From NCBI GenBank assembly GCA_019359435.1, contig JAHHHI010000089.1, positions 1-64,000 of the forward strand: a stretch of DNA of 64,000 nucleotides, in the 5' to 3' direction. The stretch is from Kaiparowitsia implicata GSE-PSE-MK54-09C (lineage in GTDB: Bacteria; Cyanobacteriota; Cyanobacteriia; Elainellales; Elainellaceae). Positions 1 to 8,278 of the stretch are shown in pieces; positions within the stretch are counted from its first letter, which is position 1, and every line of letters starts with the position of its first letter. The translations under genes and the position numbers were made by a program. The notes under the pieces are model-generated. The model did no database searches. It saw only the letters and a list, made by a program, of their open reading frames with translations, and had not been told where the DNA came from.

Positions 1-91
1 GAACCGGGTTGTCAGCATCCACATAATCTTCGAGACACGCCGGCAGAAAGCTCGCCTGCTGACGGTCAGCACCTTCAACGAAACCACCCAT
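1..91 (-). CDS. IS1182-type transposase, N-terminal fragment (cut by window edge)
   Basis: Only the first 30 codons lie inside the window; the rest continues past position 1. The start is ATG at 89-91, with a clear GGAGGT ribosome binding site just upstream (about 97-102). The peptide begins MGGFVEGADRQQASFLP and goes on with LEDYVDADNP. This is the typical opening of IS1182/DDE transposases, which begin with a GFVEG.DR motif, then LLP..L.D and a D.NPV motif. Whether the rest is intact cannot be judged here. Confidence 0.75.
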   Translation of the reverse strand, partial: MGGFVEGADRQQASFLPACLEDYVDADNPV

Positions 92-170
92 ATGGCACCT
101 CCGAAGCAGTGCCAGATCATAGCATAATCAGGGGTTTTCACACAGCCTCCACCCCAAGCGGACGTCAAAG
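92..170 (-). mobile_element. Presumed terminal segment of the IS1182-type element
   Basis: The stretch between the transposase start and about position 170 probably contains the outer end of the insertion sequence. GGGGTTTTCACACAGCC at about 131-147 resembles the TTTTCACACAGCC-type ends I associate with this IS group. The exact inverted repeat and target duplication cannot be set because the other end is outside the window. From about 170 to 429 I see no gene and no clear signal. Confidence 0.35.
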
Positions 171-429
171 GCCAGCGGGGGCAGAACACGGACCGATCCC
201 ACAACTTGGCGCAGTAGTCTCCAGACTAGCCCGCCGGTCCGCAAAGAGCCTCCCGGCGCCACCAATGGCGCTCGGCCAGGACTTCCAAGCGAGATGCCAA
301 CGCGGTGTACTGGTTCTCAATTATCGTCGATCCAGCCAACACGGGATGGCGGCCGTCGCGTCTTGGCGCGATGCGTGTCGTGTTCTAACTTGTTTGAGCT
401 CGTTCGAGATAGTCCGAGGAGAGTTTACG

Positions 430-1230
430 ATGGCATCCACATTCACTGTGCACGAGGCCTCTGGCTACGAGCAACTCATGGGGCGCTGGAGTCGTAAGCT
501 GGCACCGGCATTCGTCGAATTTGCGGGGCTCGCAGCCGGTGAGAAACTGCTCGACGTCGGTTGTGGTACGGGCAGCCTGACATTTGAGCTCGCAGCGCGA
601 GGCGAGCCGAGCGAGATCCGCGCCATCGACTACGCTCCGGCGTTTGTAGAGGCGGCGAGGCAGCGCAATACCGATCCCCGTGTGACGATCGAACAGGCAG
701 ACGCCACTGCATTGCCATTTGGGGATCGGACATTCGATCGAGCGATGGCGATGCTGGTCTTGCACTTTGTGCCGGACGCGCCGTTGGCCATCAGAGAAAT
801 GCGTCGGGTCGTCAGGCCAGGCGGCGTCGTTGCGGCGGTCGTGTGGGACCATCTTGGTGGCATGCCCGGAATGCGCATGATCGTGGACACTGTCGCAATG
901 CTATCGGAGGGTGGCCGACAGCTTCGCAACCGCTACGTCTTTCAGCCCATGATGCAACCCGGCGAAATGAAGCAAGCGTTCGTCGACCAAGGGCTGAGGG
1001 ACGTCGCCGACGACCAACTGATGATACGCATGGACTACCGAGACTTCGACGACCTGTGGGCACCCATCGCTGCTGGTGAAGGGCCACTTGGCAAGTTTGT
1101 TGGCCAACTCGAAGCGGGGGAACTCAATCGAGTGACCGCCGCGGTTCGCGATGCGTACGAGTGTGGCAGACCAGACGGTCCGCGTTCCTTCGCCAGTGTG
1201 GCCTGGGCTTGCCGCGGCATTGTCCCCTGA
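430..1230 (+). CDS. Class I SAM-dependent methyltransferase
   Basis: A 266-residue cytoplasmic methyltransferase of the UbiE/SmtA-like group. The Rossmann motif I (LLDVGCGTGSLTFELA) lies near residues 40-55. It is followed by the acidic motif II region (RAIDYAP), motif III (QADATALPFGD) and the late motif MRRVVRPGGVVAAVVWD, the usual order for methyltransferase domain 11. The start ATG at 430 is preceded by GAGGAG; the open frame extends upstream to 109, but that stretch has no family resemblance and no ribosome site. The substrate cannot be read from the sequence. The gene stands alone between IS DNA and the gluconate cluster. Confidence 0.85.
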   Translation: MASTFTVHEASGYEQLMGRWSRKLAPAFVEFAGLAAGEKLLDVGCGTGSLTFELAARGEPSEIRAIDYAPAFVEAARQRNTDPRVTIEQADATALPFGDRTFDRAMAMLVLHFVPDAPLAIREMRRVVRPGGVVAAVVWDHLGGMPGMRMIVDTVAMLSEGGRQLRNRYVFQPMMQPGEMKQAFVDQGLRDVADDQLMIRMDYRDFDDLWAPIAAGEGPLGKFVGQLEAGELNRVTAAVRDAYECGRPDGPRSFASVAWACRGIVP

Positions 1231-1903
1231 AGGCCTGCTGTACTTAGCACTTCCCTTTGGATGGCTCTGACGCACCGAGCCGCGCGCTCGCTCGATCCGA
1301 GCGGCTTGTGTAAATTCGGTGATGAGTACGATCATCCTCCGAATGTTGGCGATTGGCGAGGCAGATCGTTGCGAACGGCTGGTTCCGGCACACAGCGGAA
1401 GGGCAGGGTAGGGGCCGCTAACCGACAGGCGGCTTCTAGAACTTATGGTTGGATAGCTGCCGTCCTGCAGCAACTACCCGATGGCAGTTCCCCACCCACG
1501 CTCGGAGCTAAGTCGCGAATTCCTGTGAGCGGCCATCGCCCGATCATGTCTGCGCGGAAAAGCGCCCCATTCTGCAGTTGGGGTTCCGCAATCATTTGAC
1601 GGGCTGAAGTTCCATTGTCGGGCAGAAGTGGCTCTCGCTTGGCTATGGTATATCTCGCTAGGGCGGGCATTGTCTGCAGCCTATATCCCTTCCGCGATCG
1701 TCATCGCAAATGGCTATTTCGCCAGCGCGGTATCGTCTTTGCGCCCAGTCAGCGCAGCGACCATAGTTGGAACCAATGATCGCTCCCTGAGGAGGGATTG
1801 GTCCGGGCGTGGTGCAGGAAACGCACCAAAGGATATGAGCACGACGAGCCCACCGATCCATTCGTCACCCCAGTTTTGCGGGCCGAAAGGCCGAGGAGAG
1901 CCG
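1231..1903. other. Gene-poor stretch between methyltransferase and SDR genes
   Basis: About 670 bases without a supportable gene. Open frames on both strands are short, lack ribosome sites and give low-complexity, Ser/Arg/Pro-rich translations typical of GC-rich noncoding DNA. The only clear signal is the GAGGAG ribosome site at about 1893-1898 for the following gene. Confidence 0.5.
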
Positions 1904-2671
1904 ATGAACGCCAACCACTTTGACCTGACCAATCGCCTTTGCCTGGTAACGGGCTCCAGCCAGGGTATTGGACTGGCACTGGCACATGGGTTGGCTGCCT
2001 ATGGCGCACGGGTCGTGCTCAACGGCCGTGATCCTGACAAGCTGGCAATGGCAGCCGCCGAACTGCTTGCTGAGGGGGCAGATGTCGAGCTGGCGCCGTT
2101 TGACGTGACGGACCGGGATGCGGTTGCGGCAGGGGTGGATCGCGTTGAGCAGGGGCTCGGCGCGATCGACGTGCTCATCAACAATGCGGGCATGCAGTTC
2201 AGGGCACCGCTGGAGGATTTTCCGGCGGACCGCTGGGAGCAGTTGTTGACCACCAATGTTTCGAGCGTTTTCTACACCGGCCAGTCCGTAGCGCGCCACA
2301 TGATCAAGCGCGGCCGTGGCAAGATAATCAATATCGCCTCAGTCCAGGCAGAGCTGGCGCGCCCCGGTATCGCCCCCTACACGGCAACAAAGGGCGCAGT
2401 TCGTAATCTGACGCGTGGCATGTGCACGGACTGGGCAAGGCATGGGCTTCAGGTCAACGCCATTGCCCCGGGCTATTTCAAAACACCGCTCAATCAGGCC
2501 TTGGTGGACAATCCGGAGTTTTCGGCGTGGCTCGAGAAGCGCACCCCCGCCGGTCGGTGGGGCGATGTTGAGGAGCTGGTCGGCGCGGCGGTATTCCTAG
2601 CTTCGAACGCGTCCAGCTTTGTAAACGGCCAGACAATCTACGTCGACGGTGGCATCACGGTGTCGCTCTGA
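1904..2671 (+). CDS. SDR oxidoreductase, gluconate 5-dehydrogenase-like
   Basis: 255 residues, the usual length for a classical short-chain dehydrogenase. It has the TGSSQGIG cofactor motif near residue 15, NNAG near 90, a Ser then Y-T-A-T-K (YxxxK) near 155-160, and the C-terminal YVDGGITVSL ending. It resembles gluconate 5-dehydrogenase (Gno/IdnO), which interconverts 5-keto-D-gluconate and D-gluconate with NAD(P)H. Assignment rests on these motifs plus context: a gluconokinase starts one base after its stop, and an L-idonate dehydrogenase converges from the other side. ATG 1904 has GAGGAG upstream; the open frame reaching back to 1628 is not family-like. Another sugar-acid or sugar-alcohol SDR activity remains possible. 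Confidence 0.8.
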   Translation: MNANHFDLTNRLCLVTGSSQGIGLALAHGLAAYGARVVLNGRDPDKLAMAAAELLAEGADVELAPFDVTDRDAVAAGVDRVEQGLGAIDVLINNAGMQFRAPLEDFPADRWEQLLTTNVSSVFYTGQSVARHMIKRGRGKIINIASVQAELARPGIAPYTATKGAVRNLTRGMCTDWARHGLQVNAIAPGYFKTPLNQALVDNPEFSAWLEKRTPAGRWGDVEELVGAAVFLASNASSFVNGQTIYVDGGITVSL

Positions 2672-2672
2672 C

Positions 2673-3203
2673 ATGTCGCCAGAGTTTGTCGTCATGGGGG
2701 TAAGCGGCAGTGGCAAGTCGACACTTGCTCAGGCGCTCGCCCGCCGATGGGCGGTGCCCTATGTGGAAGGGGATCACCTCCATTCCCAGGACAGCATCGA
2801 CAAGATGGCGGCCGGGATTCCGCTGACTGATGACGATCGCTGGCCGTGGCTCGACCGGGTTGGGGCAGCAATCGTAGCCTCTCGCAGCAGCAATGGGGGA
2901 ACAGTCGCCAGCTGCTCTGCCCTGCGCCTGGTTTATCGCGAACGGTTGCGCCAGGCCGTGGGGCCGTCACTGCGCTTCGTGCTGATTGAGCTGCCTCGCT
3001 CTGTGCTGGAGAGTAGGATGGCCGAAAGGCCAGGGCATTTCATGCCGACGACCTTGCTGGACAGCCAACTGCGCACCTTGGAACGTCCGGCTAACGAAGC
3101 GGATGTGCTGACGGTGGACGGGCAGCAATCGCTGGATACTATAATGGACACGGTCAGCGCCTGGTATGCGCGCGGTAAGGTCGACACGCTGGGCGGTAGA
3201 TAG
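2673..3203 (+). CDS. gntK: Gluconokinase
   Basis: 176 residues, normal for the GntK/IdnK family. The P-loop GVSGSGKST sits at residues 9-17. The gluconokinase-typical EGDHLHSQDSIDKMAAGIPLTD follows, then DDRWPWL and a CSALRLVYRERLR stretch. It phosphorylates D-gluconate to 6-phosphogluconate, feeding the Entner-Doudoroff and pentose phosphate pathways. ATG 2673 begins one base after the TGA of the SDR, so the two genes are almost certainly co-transcribed. A strong GC hairpin follows the stop. Confidence 0.92.
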   Translation: MSPEFVVMGVSGSGKSTLAQALARRWAVPYVEGDHLHSQDSIDKMAAGIPLTDDDRWPWLDRVGAAIVASRSSNGGTVASCSALRLVYRERLRQAVGPSLRFVLIELPRSVLESRMAERPGHFMPTTLLDSQLRTLERPANEADVLTVDGQQSLDTIMDTVSAWYARGKVDTLGGR

Positions 3204-3207
3204 CAGA

Positions 3208-3226
3208 AGGGCCCCACCGGGGCCCT
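3208..3226 (+). terminator. Bidirectional hairpin between gntK and idnD
   Basis: Perfect inverted repeat AGGGCCCC-ACC-GGGGCCCT lying just after the gntK stop and just before the convergent idnD stop. It is followed by TGTCTTAG rather than a pure T-run, so it may act as an attenuating or shared terminator for both strands. Confidence 0.6.
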
Positions 3227-3242
3227 GTCTTAGTCGACCGAC

Positions 3243-4274
3243 TCAGGCCATTTCGATCTGGACCTTCATTGCCTGCGTCCGGTCCGAAGCCAGGTAGAAG
3301 GCGGCCTGCGCCTGTTCGATCGGCAGCGTGTGGGTGATGAGCGGTTTGACGTCGATCAGCCCGCCCTGCATCAGCCGGACAGCCGTCTCAAATTCCTCAT
3401 GGAAGCGGAACGACCCCTTGAGCGATAGCTCCTTCACGGTGATCGCCTGGACGGGTACGGTCATGTCGCCGCCCATGCCCAATTGGACTACGACACCTTT
3501 CGGTCGCATCGCGGCTATGCCCGAGGCGAGGGCGGTCGGGGCACCGGAGCACTCCAGGTGAACGTCGAAATAGCCCTTGTCAGCGGAATAGGCGGACATC
3601 GCGTCTCGATCGAAGGCCGTGTTGATGATGCGGTTCGCTCCGGCCTTTGTGGCGTGACCCAGCGTCTGGTCGGTGATGTCGGTCACGACGATTTCGGCAG
3701 CCCCGGCACGTCGCGCGGCCAACACGCAAAGGACGCCAATCGGGCCACTGCCGGTGACGAGCACCTTCTTGCCCAGGATCTCGCCAGCTTGCCGCACGGC
3801 ATGGAGGCACACGGCCAGCGGCTCCGCCACAGCGGCCTCTCCGGCACTGAGGCCGTTCGCGACGACACATTGGCTGGCGTCGGCGACGAGTTCTTCCCGG
3901 AACGCGCCCTGGATGTGGGGGAAAGGCATGGCGGAGCCGTAGAACCGCATGTTGAGGCAGTGGTTCTGCTTGCCTTCCTGGCAGTAGCGGCAGTGGCCGC
4001 AGGGCCGCGAGGGGCTTACCGCGACGAGGTCGCCGACCTGCAGGCTGGTTACAGCCTCGCCTAGATGCGTGACCCGGCCGGACACTTCATGACCGAGGAT
4101 CATCGGTTCGCGCAGCTTCACAGCGCCGAAGCCGCCATGATTGAAATAATGCAGGTCGGAACCGCAGATGCCGCCCCGCTCGATGCGAACCAGGACCTGG
4201 TTGGGGCCGACGGCATCGACTGGATGGTCCTCGATCCGGAGGTCCTTGGCGGAGTGGATGACAAGCGATCGCAT
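3243..4274 (-). CDS. idnD: L-idonate 5-dehydrogenase
   Basis: 343-residue zinc-dependent medium-chain dehydrogenase. Near the N-terminus it has GGICGSDLHYF (catalytic zinc Cys), then GHEVSGRV, the structural zinc cluster CGHCRYCQEGKQNHC, and the nucleotide-binding GSGPIGVL. These match L-idonate 5-dehydrogenases closely (HYFNHGGFG is characteristic). It oxidises L-idonate to 5-keto-D-gluconate, the substrate of the adjacent SDR. It lies 9 bases downstream of the 2-hydroxyacid dehydrogenase gene on the same strand, so the two form an operon. TAAGG upstream of ATG 4274 is the ribosome site. Confidence 0.88.
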   Translation of the reverse strand: MRSLVIHSAKDLRIEDHPVDAVGPNQVLVRIERGGICGSDLHYFNHGGFGAVKLREPMILGHEVSGRVTHLGEAVTSLQVGDLVAVSPSRPCGHCRYCQEGKQNHCLNMRFYGSAMPFPHIQGAFREELVADASQCVVANGLSAGEAAVAEPLAVCLHAVRQAGEILGKKVLVTGSGPIGVLCVLAARRAGAAEIVVTDITDQTLGHATKAGANRIINTAFDRDAMSAYSADKGYFDVHLECSGAPTALASGIAAMRPKGVVVQLGMGGDMTVPVQAITVKELSLKGSFRFHEEFETAVRLMQGGLIDVKPLITHTLPIEQAQAAFYLASDRTQAMKVQIEMA

Positions 4275-4283
4275 ATTCGCGCC

Positions 4284-5231
4284 TTACAACACAGGGGTGG
4301 GAAGGGGGCGGCCTTCAAAATGGGCCATGAGATTGTCGAGCACTAGTCGCCCCATCGCTCGTCGAGTTTCCTCGGTCGCGGAGGCCTGGTGCGGCTGTAG
4401 CAATACATTGGGCAGCATGGTGAAGCGCGGATTGAGGCGTGGTTCGCCCTCAAAGACATCAAGGGCGGCCCAGCCCAGCTTGCCCGTCTCCAACGCGTCG
4501 AGCAGTGCGTTCTCATCAATGTTGGAGGCACGCGAGACGTTGATCAGCGAGCCCGTCGGCCCCAGGGCCTCGATCACGGGCTTGTTGACGACGTGGCGTG
4601 TAGAAGGCCCACCGGTAAGGGTCACGAACAGGAAATCGCTGCGTTCGGCCAGCGCCTGCGCGTCGCTGACAAACGTCCAGTCCTTGGCAAAGTCGCGCGG
4701 GGCCACATCGCAATATGCGATGTCCATCTCAAAACCGGCGAGGCGGCGGGCGACTTCATAGCCGATCCGGCCGAGGCCCAGTATGCCTGCCTTTTTGCCA
4801 TGGACGCGACGTTGGAGGGGCATATTGCCTTCGCTCGCCCATTTGCCCGAACGGACCCAATGGTCTCCGGGCACAACGGCGCGCGATTGGGCCAACATCA
4901 TGGCAAGGGCGAGATCGGCGACATCCTTGGTCAGGACATCCGGAGTGTTGGTGACACGAATGTTGCGCGCGCGCGCAGCCTCAAGATCGACCGCGTCATA
5001 ACCGACGCCATAGACAGATATGACCTCGAGGTGGGGCAGGGAATTGATCAGATCGCGATTGGCGCCGAGCTCACCGCGGGTCGCAATGCCCCGGATTTTG
5101 TCCGCATGCTGGGCCACGAACGCGTTCTTATCCGTCGCCTCGTAGTAGCGGTGCAACTGGAAGTTTGCCTCCAAGGCTTCGACGTCCCAACTGGGATAAG
5201 CCCCCATCTGGAGAATATGGGGTTTAGTCAT
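4284..5231 (-). CDS. D-isomer 2-hydroxyacid dehydrogenase (2-ketogluconate/glyoxylate reductase type)
   Basis: 315 residues. Features of the D-2-hydroxyacid dehydrogenase family: the dinucleotide motif GLGRIGYEVARRLAGFEMDIAY near residues 150-170, the substrate Arg/Glu region INVSRASNIDENALLDAL, and the catalytic His in LLQPHQASATEETRRAM. In the idonate/gluconate setting the likeliest role is NAD(P)H reduction of 2-keto-gluconate or 2,5-diketogluconate (GhrB-like), but hydroxypyruvate or glyoxylate reduction is equally compatible. The ATG at 5231 fits the family length; the open frame continues upstream without similarity. Confidence 0.8.
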   Translation of the reverse strand: MTKPHILQMGAYPSWDVEALEANFQLHRYYEATDKNAFVAQHADKIRGIATRGELGANRDLINSLPHLEVISVYGVGYDAVDLEAARARNIRVTNTPDVLTKDVADLALAMMLAQSRAVVPGDHWVRSGKWASEGNMPLQRRVHGKKAGILGLGRIGYEVARRLAGFEMDIAYCDVAPRDFAKDWTFVSDAQALAERSDFLFVTLTGGPSTRHVVNKPVIEALGPTGSLINVSRASNIDENALLDALETGKLGWAALDVFEGEPRLNPRFTMLPNVLLQPHQASATEETRRAMGRLVLDNLMAHFEGRPLPTPVL

Positions 5232-5388
5232 GGAATGGAGCCTCACGCTGTTCGCCACTGTCCAATATGCGCAGGTCCGAAACGCCCAATGTCTGACCAG
5301 ATCGTCATCGTGGAGTTTCAGCGTCCGCCTGGATTTGGGTAACATGCGGGTCGGCGTATGCAGTGATAGAGAAAAGGTATGATCGGGG

Positions 5389-6360
5389 TCAGGCCGTCTT
5401 TCTGGCACGGGTCTGGCGCGGGATAGCCTGAACGCCCTTGGACTGATGATCTTCGGCAAATTTGTGAGCCAACTCTGCGAGCAGGTCGCTGACCACCTTT
5501 GCAGGCTCCGAAAGCGGGAGCTGGTCCGAAGTACAGATCGATACCTTCACCTGCATGGAGGGTTTGGTTATCCGGCGTACCGCCATTTCGTTGTGACCGG
5601 TCAACAGCGCATTTGCGGAAGACCACGGCAGAATTGTTGCGCCCAGCCCGGCCCATACGGCGCGGGCGATTGTGGGTACGGATTCGATTTCGGCGATCAC
5701 CCGGGCATCGACTCCGACACGGCGGAAAGTCAGATCGATGAGTTGGCGCACTGTGTGAATACGGGTCGCGAGTACAAGGTCCAGCCGCGAGACTTCCTTC
5801 ACCGAGATCTCTTCATGGTGCTCCAGGTCGTCTGGGAGCAGGTCCTTCGGTGCGACCAGGAAAAGATCTTCGGTCAAGACTGGCTCGAAATTTACACCGC
5901 GGATCTCCCCGGGATCATAGATGAAGGCGACATCCATTTTTCCGGTCATGATCATCTCGCTGATCACGCCACCGATGTTCTCGTTGATCTGCAAAATGAT
6001 GCCGGGATAACGCTCCCGGACCTCTTTGAGCAGCGGCAGTGACAGCGTGGCCGCGGTGCTGAGGGGAGCCAGGCCGACCGAAACGTGGCCAGCGATCTGC
6101 GTCCCTGCGCTCCCGATGTCGGTTTCCGCTTGTTCCAGCTGGCGCAGCATCACCTGCGCGTGTCGGTAAAGCGCACGGCCTGCATCAGTGGGAATGACGC
6201 CGCGCTTGGACCGGACCAGCAGTTGTTTTCCAAAATGGGTCTCCAGCGCGACGATCTGCTGGCTGAGGGCTGGCTGGGCGATATGGAGTATGGCCGCGGC
6301 TCGCGTCAGGCTGCCGATGTCCACGATTTTGACGAAGGCATGTAAGCGTCTTGTATCCAT
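5389..6360 (-). CDS. LysR-type transcriptional regulator (Nac-like)
   Basis: 323 residues. The N-terminal winged helix (MDTRRLHAFVKIVDIGSLT, then AAILHIAQPALSQQI) is the canonical LysR helix-turn-helix. The C-terminal part has the two-lobed effector-binding fold (VSVGLAP...ATLSLPLL...ERYPGI). The sequence is closest in feel to the Nac/CynR branch. It lies next to the hydroxyacid dehydrogenase/idonate genes on its own strand and is divergent from the TRAP genes, so it probably controls the sugar-acid module. Its ligand is unknown. Confidence 0.85.
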   Translation of the reverse strand: MDTRRLHAFVKIVDIGSLTRAAAILHIAQPALSQQIVALETHFGKQLLVRSKRGVIPTDAGRALYRHAQVMLRQLEQAETDIGSAGTQIAGHVSVGLAPLSTAATLSLPLLKEVRERYPGIILQINENIGGVISEMIMTGKMDVAFIYDPGEIRGVNFEPVLTEDLFLVAPKDLLPDDLEHHEEISVKEVSRLDLVLATRIHTVRQLIDLTFRRVGVDARVIAEIESVPTIARAVWAGLGATILPWSSANALLTGHNEMAVRRITKPSMQVKVSICTSDQLPLSEPAKVVSDLLAELAHKFAEDHQSKGVQAIPRQTRARKTA

Positions 6361-6403
6361 GAAGAGCGCCGTCCCCCCAAATTAGGCTGCGAGACCACAC
6401 ATA

Positions 6404-6414
6404 ATACGAGGTAT
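6404..6414. promoter_or_regulatory. Candidate LysR-type dyad in the lysR/TRAP divergent region
   Basis: ATAC-GAG-GTAT is a perfect short dyad 44 bases upstream of the LysR start, in the region shared with the divergent TRAP operon. LysR proteins often bind ATAC...GTAT-type dyads near their own promoter, although usually with a wider spacer. The rest of 6361-6649 shows only the purine-rich ribosome site for the TRAP gene. Confidence 0.25.
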
Positions 6415-6649
6415 CCATCCTACTCTACGCTTCTGGCGAAACATAACAAAACCCGATCACGTCAGACGCAGGTGCTCTTTGCTCACGATGACAGGGCGGC
6501 TGTAGCGTAACAAACCTTCATAAATCCAGCGGTCGATCAAAGCGAGATCAATCGGACCGAGGGATGGAAGATAGGGCGCGGAGTGTCCGCTCGACGGCAT
6601 GGCTGAGGGAAGTAGCACTGCCGAAGGACGTAAAGGGAAAGGACCCATC

Positions 6650-7642
6650 ATGAAACTCAATCGGCGATCCATAGTAACGGCGGCGCTTGCAGGCGCTGCC
6701 ATCTTTGCCTGCAGCGTGCCTGCGTTCGCGCAGACCACGCTCAACCTGTCGGACGTGCTGCCGGAAACCAACTTCATGGTGACCAATGCTATCAAGTTCG
6801 CCGACGAGGTCAGCGCAGCCACCGATGGTCAGGTCAATATCTCGGTCAAAGCCGGCGGCTCGCTGGGCTTCAAGGGCCCTGATCAGTTGACCGCTGTTCG
6901 CGATGGCCTGGTCGAAATGGCCGACATCAACATCAGCCAGCAGGTGGGCGTGAACCCACTGTTCGGTGTTGAGGGCGTGCCCTTCCTCATCAGCTCGATG
7001 GAAGAGCTCAAGGCCTACCATGCCTTTGTCCGGCCGGCTTTCGAAGCTCTCGCCACCGAGAACAACCAGAAGATCCTCTATCTGGTGCCTTCGCCGGCCC
7101 AGTATGTCTATCTCAAGGTTGAAGTTGACGGCATTGAAGACTTCGCCGGCATTCCGGTGCGTGGTGCCGACAAGAACACCGTCGACATCGTCAGTGCCAT
7201 GGGCATGGCGGGCGTGGCCATGCCATGGGGCGAACTGATCCCGGCGCTGGCCTCGGGTCGTGTCGAGGGCGTGGCGACTTCGGCCACCTCGGGCGTCGAT
7301 GGCAAGTTCTGGGAGTTCATGAAGTATATCTACCCCACCAACCACACTTGGGGTTCCAACATGGTCACCATCAACCTTGATGCCTGGAACAAGCTCAGCC
7401 CCGAGCAGCAGGCCGCCGTTGAGGAAGTTGCTGCCCGGCTCGAGCCCGAATTCTGGGAGGTCTCCCGCCAGGGTGACATCGCCAGCATCAAAACCATGAC
7501 CGAGAACGGCATGGAGCTGCGCGAGATTTCGCCCGAGCTCAAGGCCGCCATGGTCGAACGTGCCCTGGCCCTGCAGGCGGACTTCATCGCCCGCGTACCC
7601 GAAGCCGGCCCGATCGTCGAGCAGTACAAGGCATCGCTGTAA
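6650..7642 (+). CDS. TRAP transporter substrate-binding protein (DctP family)
   Basis: 330 residues with a Sec signal peptide: MKLNRRS, a hydrophobic core, and a probable cut after PAFAQ near residue 26. The DctP-family periplasmic fold is recognisable from DVLPETNFMVTNAIKFADEV near the start, GVNPLFGVEGVPFLI, GIPVRGADKNTVDIVSAMGMAGVAMPWGELIPALASGRVEGV, and the KYIYPTNHTWGSN stretch. It binds a carboxylate solute in the periplasm and delivers it to the DctQM membrane subunits. The ATG at 6650 is preceded by AAAGGGAAAGGA. Its stop overlaps the next start by one base (TAATG). Context suggests a sugar acid such as idonate or a keto-gluconate; this is inference. Confidence 0.9.
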   Translation: MKLNRRSIVTAALAGAAIFACSVPAFAQTTLNLSDVLPETNFMVTNAIKFADEVSAATDGQVNISVKAGGSLGFKGPDQLTAVRDGLVEMADINISQQVGVNPLFGVEGVPFLISSMEELKAYHAFVRPAFEALATENNQKILYLVPSPAQYVYLKVEVDGIEDFAGIPVRGADKNTVDIVSAMGMAGVAMPWGELIPALASGRVEGVATSATSGVDGKFWEFMKYIYPTNHTWGSNMVTINLDAWNKLSPEQQAAVEEVAARLEPEFWEVSRQGDIASIKTMTENGMELREISPELKAAMVERALALQADFIARVPEAGPIVEQYKASL

Positions 7643-8232
7643 TGGCGCCGTCGTCGTCATCCCTTGACGGCGCCGGTGCAAATGGGCCGCTCGCGTTGCT
7701 GGAAAGCATCGCGGACGGTCTGTCCCTGGCCGCTGCGTTCCTCGCAGCGGCCTGCATTGTGGCGTTGACCGGGCTTATTTTGACAGAAATTGTCGTGGCT
7801 TTCGTGGCCCGGTTCTTCCCGGGCATGCCAGCCGGGATCGGCATCGGCTGGGAATACAGCGCCTACCTAATGGGCGGGGCTTTCATGCTTGGATCCGGAA
7901 TGACCCTGCGCGCAGGGCAGCAGATCCGGGTCGAACTGCTGCTTCGCGCCAAGGGTGGCCGCTATGCCAGGGGGCTCGAAATCGCGTCCTGTGTTCTGGG
8001 CTCGGCGACCACAGTGTACCTCGCGCTGACCCTGATAGCATTTACTTGGCGCACCTACTCGTTTGGCGAGGTGTCGCAGGACAGCTTCACGCCACTCTGG
8101 ATTCCGCAGGTCGTGCTGTGTGTTGGCGCAGTGATCCTGGCGATCCAGATGCTTGTGCGAACGCTGGCCAGCATCATTGGCACACCGGTTGACCGCCCCG
8201 AGCTCGGCGCCGCAACCGCTATCGAAGGGTGA
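7642..8232 (+). CDS. TRAP transporter small permease (DctQ family)
   Basis: 196 residues with four predicted membrane helices, including LSLAAAFLAAACIVALTGLI, a second near WEYSAYLMGGAFMLGSGM, and two more near 110-130 and 150-170. The conserved E-Y/W...A..F..G motif and the charged loop RAGQQIRVELLL are DctQ hallmarks. It docks the binding protein and scaffolds DctM. The start overlaps the dctP stop, so it is translationally coupled. Confidence 0.88.
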   Translation: MAPSSSSLDGAGANGPLALLESIADGLSLAAAFLAAACIVALTGLILTEIVVAFVARFFPGMPAGIGIGWEYSAYLMGGAFMLGSGMTLRAGQQIRVELLLRAKGGRYARGLEIASCVLGSATTVYLALTLIAFTWRTYSFGEVSQDSFTPLWIPQVVLCVGAVILAIQMLVRTLASIIGTPVDRPELGAATAIEG

Positions 8233-8278
8233 CCCACCTGATGCAAACCTCCGACACCTGTTTTGGAAGGACGCCGCG

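Noticed and set aside
1394-1440. Purine-rich GCGGAAGGG...AGGGG similar to 23278-23310
   Set aside because: The match needs a six-base gap and is short; too weak to call a repeat family.
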